Assembly (NCBI GenBank): GCA_014898415.1
Contig: RCTD01000001.1
Span: forward strand, 620,001 to 684,000
Reading direction: 5' to 3'
Length of the DNA stretch: 64,000 nucleotides
Origin: Stromatinia cepivora
Lineage: Eukaryota; Ascomycota; Leotiomycetes; Helotiales; Sclerotiniaceae
This document shows, one piece after another, positions 33,130-43,500 of this stretch. The notes under the pieces were generated by a model. That model ran no database searches. It worked only from the letters and a program-made list of their open reading frames with translations, and had not been told where the DNA came from. A program made the translations under genes and the position numbers. Numbering within the stretch: position 1 is the stretch's first letter; each line of letters opens with the position of its first letter.

Positions 33130-34572
33130 TTATTGTGCATTGCTTCTTCTCAAAGCCTTCTCCTTCCAATGATCTCTCTCAGCGGTTAACTTTGCGATTT
33201 GATCTTCAAGCTCTTCGAATCTTTGCATTTTTCTTTGTCGAGACTTTCGGGCAGCGAGAGTGTTACGAGCTCGTTTCATTGCGACGGTGTCGTTTGGATT
33301 TTCAACGATGATAGGTGGTAAGGCTTTTGAAGGTTTTCGAACACCAGAAGTAGCAGACATTGGAGATGTTGCGGAACCAGATTTGCGACGATTATCCTTT
33401 TTCTCATTAAGTTGCTCGGAGACTTCGAGTTCTTCCTCTACTGCTAAAGGAGAGTTGATGGCATTTGATTGCTCGACGTTGTCTGCGTCAGGGAAAAGAG
33501 AAAACCAAGGATCACCTTGAGCGGCGAGGTTATCGTTGAGGCCGTCATGCCTGACAAAGGGCGAATCATCGTATTGTTCGAAAACAGGGGACTCGTTGTA
33601 CGTTGATGGAGTGGTTAAGTTTGTAAACGCAGCTGAGTTAGGAGCAGAGGCGAACGAGTCGCGGAGAGAAAGATCTTGAGGTGAAACGAATCCCATATTG
33701 GTGGAGCTTGAAGATGACAAGTTGTTTATTGGGTCATACATTGTTGCAACAGCAGGGGAAGAAAAAGCCGAAGAGTATGAGTTTTGTGTCGAGGTTCCAC
33801 CCTCGAAAGGAGTGAATTCATCAAAAAGATCCATGTCTGCATGTAAATGTGAGTCATTGCGGAAACGTGCATGTGAATGATCATTTATTAAATTACCTTG
33901 CAAAGCCATGTTCGGATTTCGCGGTATGCTCCCTGTTGATTGTGAAAACAAAGGTACTTGAGGACGAGATCGTTGAGGTTGTTGCAAAGTTGCTGGGGAA
34001 GCAGGCGCAGAAGCGTAAAAATGCTGATGCTGTACAAGCTGCGCAGGAGAGTTGAACCGGTTGGTAAAAGCCGAAGTAGAAGGGTGTCCAGTAGATTGTA
34101 TTATCGCTGCGACTCTCTGATTCTGCGGCAATGGGGAAGCAGATACGAGATTGGATGAGTGACGACGATTTTGACCCGTAAAGGTTTGTGTATTGGACAG
34201 ACTAGGGGTACGATGAACGTTCGGAGTTCTGGTCTCGAAGAGAACAAAGTCCTGCTGAGAGTGATCTTGATGAACCGTATTGTTCAGAGGATACTGATTC
34301 GATAGTTGATTTGGTGATTGTGCCGGCAGGCTCGATGAATTGGAGTTGGGAAGCCATGTTGATTGGGAATCCGTTGTGAAAGAGTTTAACTCTTGTGGGA
34401 GTATTGTTGCGGTTGAAGGACTAAAGCTGCTGAAAGCGTTGCTAGTAGTCAGATTTTCCTGGAAGGGAAAATTTGTAGTAGAGGGGTTGAATTGAGTTGA
34501 GAGTGTTGGTTTAATTGGAGAATTAATTTTGATGACTGAGGAAGTCAACTGAGGAATGATCGGGAGGATCAA
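33130..34572 (-). CDS. cpc1: Cross-pathway control bZIP activator (Cpc1/CpcA/Gcn4 homologue), start unresolved
   Basis: Activator of amino-acid biosynthesis genes during starvation. The C-terminus is diagnostic: AMKRARNTLAARKSRQRKMQ, then FEELEDQIAKLTAERDHWKE, the Gcn4-type basic region and zipper, ending RRSNAQ at 33130. Upstream is an acidic/Ser-rich activation region (ADMDLFDEFTPFEGG; NLAAQGDPWFSLFPDADNVE). The frame is open from 34572 (480 codons) but has no ATG until 33909, which alone would give 259 residues, close to the size of Aspergillus CpcA and Neurospora Cpc1. The preceding 221 codons look protein-like (SQQDFVLFE; NQRVAAIIQSTGHPS), so a spliced upstream start is possible. One option is ATG 34357 with a 43-bp intron 34294-34252 (394 residues). 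uORFs and a leader intron lie upstream, fitting translational control. Confidence 0.85.
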   Translation of the reverse strand: MILPIIPQLTSSVIKINSPIKPTLSTQFNPSTTNFPFQENLTTSNAFSSFSPSTATILPQELNSFTTDSQSTWLPNSNSSSLPAQSPNQLSNQYPLNNTVHQDHSQQDFVLFETRTPNVHRTPSLSNTQTFTGQNRRHSSNLVSASPLPQNQRVAAIIQSTGHPSTSAFTNRFNSPAQLVQHQHFYASAPASPATLQQPQRSRPQVPLFSQSTGSIPRNPNMALQGNLINDHSHARFRNDSHLHADMDLFDEFTPFEGGTSTQNSYSSAFSSPAVATMYDPINNLSSSSSTNMGFVSPQDLSLRDSFASAPNSAAFTNLTTPSTYNESPVFEQYDDSPFVRHDGLNDNLAAQGDPWFSLFPDADNVEQSNAINSPLAVEEELEVSEQLNEKKDNRRKSGSATSPMSATSGVRKPSKALPPIIVENPNDTVAMKRARNTLAARKSRQRKMQRFEELEDQIAKLTAERDHWKEKALRRSNAQ

Positions 34573-34860
34573 TGATTTAGAACATTTTGTGTAAAATGTT
34601 CTTTCATGTAATGTATTATTGTTATCTGTAATTTTCGTGATGGTGTTGATGTGTTGGTTGTGTGGTTGTTAATAATGGAAGAGAAAGAAGAGAAGGAAAA
34701 AGTTTTTCGGGTTGTGCCTGGGGAAATGGATATTCTTATGCTGACTGGTGAGAGAGAAAAAAAAAAAATAACCTAGTAAGCAAATAGTTCTTTCTTACCG
34801 AGAATTTTATTTGTTAGTTAAAAGTTAAATTGTAGTAGTAATTATCGGGATATGGAACAT
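34569..34860 (-). promoter_or_regulatory. cpc1 5' leader with uORFs and a leader intron
   Basis: On the minus strand an ATG at 34860 opens a 11-residue uORF ending at 34825. A canonical 54-bp intron follows (34798-34745; GTAAGA donor, TACTAG branch, long T/C tract, CACCAG). Then come a 12-residue uORF (34607-34569) and, overlapping it in another frame, a minimal two-codon uORF ATG-TTC-stop (34585-34577). Gcn4/cpc-1 mRNAs are classically controlled by such uORFs; that they act here is inferred. Confidence 0.6.
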
Positions 34861-37800
34861 TTAATAATTGAATTTAATTGGATCCCCGTTGTGTGTTGTA
34901 CAGTACCTTTTGGCGTTTCTTAGATGCTTGACCTTAGTATGTTTCGAGACTAGTTGGATATTTAGGTATGAGTCACAGTTCTCTTATCCGTATCAGCCCG
35001 TCATTGTCTTTCATATGCATGTAGGGAGTTATTCCTTGAATACTGAATACTGAATACTGAAGGAATTGACCTATTTCTCAACAGCTCGAACTTTTATATC
35101 CTATTATATAAATCTAGATTTCCTTTACTTAAACATTCATCATCATTCATTATTCATCATTACTCTCGAAATCTGCATAAGATAAGGTCTCCTAGCCCTA
35201 AAATTTTTCTGTTTTTTTTGTTTTCTCTTCATATTGACCACGTTTTGGTGGCCTATTATAATTAATCCTTGCTTTCACCATTTCACCAAGGTTACGCCCT
35301 GTGAGAAAGCCTTACTCCATTTTAGGTCACACCTCATGCCGCGTTTAGGGTCAGATGCGATAGAGTCTCTTATTCCACTTCGAATTCGTGCTTGAATGAA
35401 CACCACATAGATTAATTCCAGAGATAGAGATAACCACTTTTGATGTATCATTAACTTCTTTCTTTCTTTCTAGAAGCGATGCTAGATATTCATACAATAT
35501 TTTTAAACTCGATGGGCTAGTATATTCAAGAAGGGTGAAGGCAAGGTCATTTGGACCAACAGATATCAAAGTCATATGCCATTTTCCGTAGGGAATGAGA
35601 AATCGTTTGAGGTCTGCCTGCCTACATCCACTTCTCTAGGACCACAGTTCGGTTTGCCCTAATTCTTCATTCCGCGTTCTTTTAATTCCGGTCTTGCATT
35701 CCTCTCTAGGTAACCTCTTCAATACTTTGACATCAAATCTCCAAGGTATTTCTCAGCACAGATAACCTAATACTGCATATAATTTATTTGAGGCCTTCAA
35801 AAGACCTTTAAACGGCACGCCGCGTCGATCATTCTTGACCGTTTACCAAAATCATCTCGCCGACCGACCAGCTGACCGAAGGAAAGCCATATTAAATGGA
35901 GTAACACTACACAGTACCTCCGTAGTCCTTCTCTTCTGATCCTAAACCTCCATCCTCAATTTTTTGTTAAAGAAAAGGAGGGTGGGTTGTTGCGTGAACT
36001 GCGCCCTTCACTTGACATCAAATGAGTGGACATCTTGTCGCGGAATTCCTACTTTCTATTCCGTTTCATTCGTATCCAGCCTTTACGAATCTTACTTTTA
36101 CCTAGCAAGTTGCGTACTCACCCCCTCTCTCTCTCCTGTCATTCGTTGTCACGATCACAATCCTCAACCAATCCAATCCAATTCATGCCAAGAAGCATAT
36201 GTATCCTCTGCACACAAAGACACCTAAGCCTTCTCTACATAATAATAATATGTACTTCACACCAGGAATTCCTAATAATTTCCACCCCTGTCTAAAAGTT
36301 TATGACTCATAGTCAGTCTGCATATGGACTTACTACTTTGAAACGCTAAAGCCTCTTCGATTTCTAAGCGGAAAATAAGATTTCGTTTCGTTCAATAAGT
36401 TTCATTGGTGAGAGATCGAAGCTGCCGCCTGAAAATTCTGCATCAAGGCTGCAGATGGTACTTTTTTGCTTACGAAACTGTGCATACGGCATCGTCGCAT
36501 AATGCCGTATTTTTCGAATTGAGGTTGAGGGGCTCTGGGCTGTGGAACGTTGATTTTCCTTTCGTTGTCCCTATTCCGCGTTTCTTTCCGAGTGGGTGCA
36601 TTTAGGTATGGCACGTGATTTTCACGTGTATGTATATCCTGAGAAGGTTGTTCCTATTTGATGATATTCAGATAACGTTGTCTGGATCGACATGAGAGAT
36701 CTAGATTTACTTGATATCACTTTTAATTCTCCAAGGATCTTATTTTATGAGATAGTTTAATCGTAGGGCTGAATGCGGGGTCCCGTCTTGGATCTGCTGG
36801 CGTGATGATTGGGCTTAGTATGAGTCATTGACATATCTGCGGGGTATAGATATCTCGAGGAGGGAGTGGTGGAAAGTTTATTCTTATAGATGGATTCTTT
36901 GGAAAGACTAGCACATTAACCATAATCCGACGTCAACTTTACCACTAGTGTGGTGGACAATAGTATGCATCCTTTCCCGGAAGCTCTGCTATTTGTAGCA
37001 ATATTTGGCGTACCCGCCACTTTTCAATGATCAAATCTTTGTTAGTGTTTCAAAGATCTGGCATGGATTGTTTCTGGTTTACGGCATCTAATGGCCCATC
37101 TCGAGTATCTGGGTGCGGTACTAACTACTCTATACACTTACCGGATGTTCAACTTTGGTGTTGTGCTCGGTACTTTCTTCAAATGTGGGAGAGGTCCGCG
37201 AAGTGATCTATGCAAAAAGGCCATCATTAGATCATTTCAATTCTTCGTGGCATACACGAAGTGTTCGTTCGGATGCACAATAACAATCATCTCGTACTGC
37301 CGCCGAAATCTCATAGCGATGAAAAAGACATGTGGTTTTATCCAGTAAGTAAGATAGCTCTTGTTTTACTGGGATACTTGGCCTTGGGCTATCATTTATC
37401 TTCACAAAGCTACAGATAATCAGAGATGTTGAAGGAATTGGTGGGTACCCATTCTTATATTACAAAGAGGTTGTTGGTATCTTGTTACGTTAAACGGCAT
37501 TGGTATGGTGGTGCATCACCCTTTGAGTTACTCCTCGAGGACAGTTGTCCAAGTTCTGGCACAATGTCGATGTTTAAAAGGATGGCAATAAAGTGACAGT
37601 AGGGAGCGAGCTGGAAATTGAGACCTCAACAAATTGCTGGTTGTACAAGCTGTCCAGATTCTATTCTACAAATATACACAATGTTCTATGATGCATCATC
37701 AGTCGGCTTCCCAATCCACCCGACCATCGAGCTAATAATACATTAGAGTTCAAGATTAGATTGAAGATTTAACTACTGTTATCTCAACTATTCAATCAAG

Positions 37801-38725
37801 GACTTTCTACTGTTCAGAGCCGGAGTGGACATCAACTTACTATTTCTCCAAGTTATGAACGAGTATCACTTAATACCATATTGAGTATTTCACTGCTTTT
37901 TTATTTTCTTTTTTGGCTTAGTGAAAAGACACTTCATCTACGAACATTATTCGCAAACTTGGGATCTTGTTATCACTGTTGTAGCGGGGAAATGCTAATG
38001 TGATGATAACTAGGTACCAAGTGAGGGGTTGATTAGGTGGTTAGGTTAGGGTGTCTGTGCGTCAAAGCCTCCTCCAACTCTCCAAACATCGCACTTCAAA
38101 AATATCACATACCACAATCCATAATCCATAATCCATAATGCATATTTCAACTTTGTTCTTCGCATTTCGCTCACTCATTTTCTCTTGATACTACCTTATC
38201 TAGAGTATACAAAATATATGTTGCCGCTGCGGAAATAATTGTGCAACAACTTTCACGAAAACGATCGCTGAATTTCTCACTCGGACATTGGACATGTAAG
38301 TCGGGAAACAAGTTTGAAGCAAAAAGTCTTGAGCGCAGCTTTGATGATCACGAAATTTTATTTGCATCGATTCTGCGTTTACTGAGAAGGAAGTTGCTGC
38401 TGCGCACGGCATTTCAGCTTTCAGCCCACGCTGCATTCCAGTGTTACCTCTTGGCCATCGTTTTACCAACCGACGAGGGTAACACGCGTCTCTTCGAATA
38501 TATGCTGTACCTCTGTACCCTTAGGGTTGGGCGTATTTTGTTGGCTCTGCCCGAGCCAGCATATGCCCTATCAAACACTGTCACCACTCTGAAACGACTT
38601 TTCTTAATGTTTAGAAATCTCTGTCTCCAACTTGTTGGAACTTACGCCTTTTTCCTCTGACTTATACCCCCGGTTACACGTCTGGGACTTCAAATCTAAG
38701 ATTGACGGGCTGCATAATATTCAAA
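34861..38725. other. Intergenic, no gene seen
   Basis: 3.9 kb upstream of both cpc1 (minus) and the HET gene (plus), so it contains both promoters. Open frames up to 139 codons (38241-38660) lack coding character. Small features: repeated GAATACT near 35037-35060, a TACGGCAT...ATGCCGTA hairpin near 36484-36510, and a CATAATC run near 38118-38140. Confidence 0.55.
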
Positions 38726-40576
38726 ATGAATTTATACCAGCAACAACCGATTGATCTCGACCGACCTGCTATTCGGCTTCTTCAACTTCTTAAAGGGAAG
38801 TTTAAAGAAAATATTCGGTGTAACCTTTTAACTGGGTGGTTCAACGAACCCGAAAGCATCATACCATATACTGCTTTGTCATATACATGGGGATGTACGG
38901 AACAGTCACACAGGATTACAGTCGGCAATACCACAATCAACATCACTTCAAATTTACATTCAGCACTCAAGCATTTACGCCTTGAAGACAAGGACCGAAT
39001 TTTATGGATTGATGCTATCTGTATCAACCAAGACAATGTTCAAGAAAAGATCCATCAAATTCGTCAGATGGATGCCATATATAAGGCTGCTGAAGAAGTT
39101 ATTGTTTGGTTGGGCGATGGTACTGAAAAGACGGACTTTACTATGAATTCCATGGCTTTATTACAAGAATTTTGTTTGAATCATGGAGGAGACTGGAGAG
39201 GTGCAGCTAAAGTTTGGTTGCAGTATCAACAATCGATCACGTACAGGTATGAGGAAAGGTCTCAAATCGGTATCCGTGAGTTGTTAGAGCGACCATGGTT
39301 TCGAAGAATCTGGATTTTGCAAGAGATTGCGAATGCTAGAATTGCGACAGTTTATTGCGGCAAGTTTTCTGTCTCCGCGCGGATCTTCGCACAATTTCCT
39401 GTTTTGGTTCGCACAATTTCCAATCCTAAGTCTGTTCCGTTTGAGGTACCTGGCCATTGCCAATCTGTCCTAGATATTATGCCTGGGCTCTCACGAAAAG
39501 AGTCTTGGTGGGAGAAAGGCCGAGAACTTCACACTCTATTAGTGAAGTTTCGTGAAAGTGAAGCAACTGACGATCGAGATATGATTTATGCCTTACTAAA
39601 TATATCATCAGATGCCCGTGGTAGCGATATCTTGGATCCAAAATGTGACAAACCATTACAACAGGTTATCCATGAGACTATTTCATTCATCATTTATGAG
39701 AAATATTCTCGCACTACTCACACAAAAACCGATGCGGCGTCGTATGAATTTCTTGATTGGACATTGTCAACGTTCTTGGAGAATTTAGAAGAATTAGATA
39801 GTGCCATTCTTGGAAATGCTTCCGAGGCTGGGGAGGAGCATCTGGTCAAGTTATTGCTTGCGACGGATGGGATCAAGATCGACTTGAAAGACAACTACGG
39901 CCGGACTCCGCTGCAACGAGCATCCCGTGGAGGCCATCAGGTTATCGTGCAGCTATTAATTGAAGCAATAATTCAGCGCAACAAGTTTCGTGATAGTGAG
40001 TGTAACCGGAGGTTGCTGTTATGGGCTGTTAGCTCCAGAGAAGAGGGAGCCGTTAGGTTATTGCTTGAAAATGGTGCTGATGTTGAAATAAGAGATGAAA
40101 AAAATAGAACAGCATTATCATTAGCTGCTCGGAATGGAGAAACGACTATTGTTATGTTATTACTTGAGAATGGTGCTGATCTTGAAGCAAGAGATATTGG
40201 TGGCCAAACACCGTTATCATTAGCTGCTGGGAATGGGAAAACGGATATCGTAAAGTTATTGCTCAGGCAAGGGGCTAAACCTGAAGCGAAGGATAAGAGT
40301 GGAATTATTAGAGTCCTGCACGTCTCCAATGTATGCATGTTCTCGGCCTTTAATTTCCTATTCAGCATCCTTCGAATCTTCCCAATTTTTGCAGGCTCCT
40401 GTGTACATATGGTCCTAGGATTTGATTTTCTGTTAGGAAGATTTGGGCTTTTTCGAATGTACCGCATCTTTGGAATCTTTGGAGTCTTCCAAATCTTTCT
40501 TCCATTTGTGGTCTTTCGGCTCCGAGAAAGCTTCGCAGACATATTTCTTCGTCGACGGAATCGCGCCGGCCAGTGA
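38726..40576 (+). CDS. HET-domain protein with ankyrin repeats and an anomalous C-terminal tail
   Basis: Single exon, 616 residues from ATG 38726 (MNLYQQQPID). Residues 47-200 are a HET domain (PF06985) with its three blocks intact: YTALSYTWG, LWIDAICINQDN with YKAAEEVIVWLG, and RPWFRRIWILQE. HET proteins act in non-self recognition and can trigger incompatibility cell death in filamentous fungi. From about residue 375 come ankyrin repeats, e.g. NYGRTPLQRASRGGHQVIVQ and NRTALSLAARNGETTIVMLL, then GGQTPLSLAAGNGKTDIVKL. At about residue 527 the array stops inside a unit (AKDKSG) and is replaced by 90 hydrophobic/aromatic residues unlike ankyrins (LFRMYRIFGIFGVFQIFLPF). This tail suggests truncation and read-through into foreign or non-coding DNA. 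Confidence 0.88.
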   Translation: MNLYQQQPIDLDRPAIRLLQLLKGKFKENIRCNLLTGWFNEPESIIPYTALSYTWGCTEQSHRITVGNTTINITSNLHSALKHLRLEDKDRILWIDAICINQDNVQEKIHQIRQMDAIYKAAEEVIVWLGDGTEKTDFTMNSMALLQEFCLNHGGDWRGAAKVWLQYQQSITYRYEERSQIGIRELLERPWFRRIWILQEIANARIATVYCGKFSVSARIFAQFPVLVRTISNPKSVPFEVPGHCQSVLDIMPGLSRKESWWEKGRELHTLLVKFRESEATDDRDMIYALLNISSDARGSDILDPKCDKPLQQVIHETISFIIYEKYSRTTHTKTDAASYEFLDWTLSTFLENLEELDSAILGNASEAGEEHLVKLLLATDGIKIDLKDNYGRTPLQRASRGGHQVIVQLLIEAIIQRNKFRDSECNRRLLLWAVSSREEGAVRLLLENGADVEIRDEKNRTALSLAARNGETTIVMLLLENGADLEARDIGGQTPLSLAAGNGKTDIVKLLLRQGAKPEAKDKSGIIRVLHVSNVCMFSAFNFLFSILRIFPIFAGSCVHMVLGFDFLLGRFGLFRMYRIFGIFGVFQIFLPFVVFRLRESFADIFLRRRNRAGQ

Positions 40577-43500
40577 TATACCTGGGTACACAAATTAGAA
40601 GAACTGGGCTCCAATTAAGCTCAATTTGTTTTGATGATTGTCCTCAAGATAAGCTTTCTACGACACTTACGGATTGGGATCAGTTGACATGAACCACAAA
40701 GAGGCTCTAGCATCTAAACTAGGCGAACCAGCGTTACAAATATTTAGCTCTGATATACCTGCATGCATTCTCTTCCGATACAGGTTGGACGAAATTCTTC
40801 AATAGCTACTGAGTACATGAGACAATTCTGGATTCATAGCATCAACCGAGACTCAAAGTTGTTCTGGTCGCAGATATTGCGATAAGCTATACGCAGTGGT
40901 ATGTACACCTCTGATATAGGCAACGAAATAATTTCTGCAATTATGGTAATGTTGCTTTCATTCCATTTCTCAGTACGAATAGTTTTGTGTTGAGGGGTTG
41001 CAAATGGTCGGATTGATGATTACCCGGACGTTTTATAATACAGCCCAACCTTCCCGCCGGCAAACAGTCGCCTCTTCGTTCAATACCTGGTGGAAGGTGG
41101 AAGCGAATGCAATGATCTTACCAGAAATATTGAATCACCAGAAGTAAAACGAGCCATAGGTAAATAAATAGTGGTTAGGCTGAATTTCGTATATTGAGTT
41201 TGGTTCTTCATATGTGGGTGTTATGTTGTGAGAGGGCCGATACACCATGCACAACCAGAAAGGAATTTGCTAAGTCCCTTCAATCTCGATGAGATATACA
41301 ATACATGCATTCAATCCCGATATCTATCACATGTATCCACTTCTTTTTTATCTCATTCCAATTCCGATCAATGATACCTATATATCGCGATCAACTACCG
41401 CACAAAAATCACCCCAACATCATCCAAAGATCCAATCCCAGTAATTTCTCGCATCGTTTCACCCTTCCCTCTTTTCGCTAAGTGGGAAAATTACCCGTGG
41501 AAAAATGAGCTTATCTTTTTATTACATCATCACGTGATACCATATCCTCAGTTCTGGAAACTGGACCCGAGTTGACGCAGCCGCGCGTAAGGCAAGCAGG
41601 CAGTATAAGCTCTCCATATGTGTAGCTTATCCATACAATCGCTTTTTAGTGTCAGTCAAGGAGGTGATGCTCTGCGTGGCGAGATTAGATATGGTATCTT
41701 GTGGGAATGCTGGATGGATCGTTAGGTAGAGAAAAATATGTGGATGATAGATAAGGGGGGGTGAAGGAATCGGAAGTCCGAGATTGAAAAATTTTCGGAG
41801 CCGATGTAGATCTGCAACAAATTTTTTGGGAAAGGTATCCGAGGAGGGTATTGGTTGGGTTTTTGATGGAATTTTGTTGGTACGTAGGGATTTATGGTGG
41901 GGGATATTTCCGAGGTGATGTGGTTAGTGGTTAGTGGTGGGAGGATGGGAGTGGGTAGTGGGTGGTTAGTTTACTTTGGAATGAGTTGCGGCCGAAGATT
42001 TTCGGCCGAGGATTTCGGGGATGGGTTGGGATGGGATGGAATGGAGGAGAAGTTAAATGGAGGTTGAAGAAGGGTTGATGGAGTTTTATTTGGGTTTTGT
42101 GCATGGTTTACAGGGTGGTATTTGCAAGTGCATATTTGGTTGTGATGGTCGTTGTGTTGCTCTTAAGCTTGTTGTGGGGAGGAATTTCTAGTTCATTCAA
42201 TTTGCTACTTTCAAGAGTGAAAGTATAGCATGCTCTACATATATTAGTATATATATACAATCTCAAAAGCCCTCCAATACCCATTTACATCCCCGTCACC
42301 TACCCTCACTCCACCTCATCAACGTTTTTCACCTAATTATCTAAACCCGGTCCTTGACTCTCGGCCGATATAGCTTTTGCTTTGCTGCTAGTACGTATGC
42401 TAGCTCAGGTAATCTACTACTATCCATGTCTTGTTAATGAGCGTCGTTAGTATTTATTCCTTTAATGAGGTCCACATACGAGTCTTCTCTGAGAATCGCG
42501 GGTATTGAATGGAGGTTTGTCTATGTGTTGTTTCTTACTCTGTTTACTGTGTGTGTTTGTGTGTATCTGAGGTATGACTGAGTTCCCACCAATAGAAGTC
42601 AATCAGAAGAACCCGATCAACGAAAGCCAATATATGAATAAACACAAAGCCCCGTCAACCCCCTACACAAAACGACGATAGTTGAGCTTGAGTCTTTACC
42701 ATAAGATCTTACTATCCGAACAATAAGCCCTGATATAAAACGATTTAATACTGCAATCAAACCCATATGGTAATTTCCAAGGCCTAGACAATATGTATCG
42801 CGGGAAATATCTGCCAAGCAAATTCCCAAAACCGCGCATACGAACTTCTGCACTACCAGTGGGTAGTAAGCAATCCTTCATATTCGTCTTGAATGGAATA
42901 CACCTAATTTTCATACTGCATGTCTATTGCGAGTTTATAACTTTGGGATTTAAACTCATAGCTTTGCTTATGGCTTTGCTTATAAATGTTAAACTCTGTG
43001 AAACTTTAACGTGCAAAGAAGCTTTGTCACTTGTTCTTCGTTTTTAGTTTAATAGCTGCTTGTGATAAAAGGGATGAAAGGTAGAGTGTAGGGATAGGAG
43101 ATCTGGAATGCTTATTCTCGTTCTCTTCTTGGTCGAATCGTCATTTGGAAAAGTGTGACGTGCAATAAATGGTCAACTATTCCTTCCTCCTAAACCACCG
43201 CGCTATGTATGAAACAGCTTGACAAAACGACGGTGGAAATACTTTCTAGCTTGAGGTTTCCGTATCCCCTCATATTCGATATAGACTACTTCAGATACTA
43301 CTAGGTAGGAATGATATCGAAATTCTTCATCTTGTTCAGCTAAACGATAGCATACATATCGTAACTTCAACCCCTGGTATTTAAGATATTGCAGGTCGTT
43401 GTTTTTCTCAAGTTATTTTTGAATATAAGAGTATCTTCGACTAAAAGAACTTCCCCATATTCGGAGGGCAGTCAAATCCCCCCTTGGAGAAAGCAGTCGT

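Noticed and set aside
38241..38660. 139-codon ORF upstream of the HET gene
   Set aside because: No motif, no signal or coding composition, and it occupies the expected promoter; most likely random.
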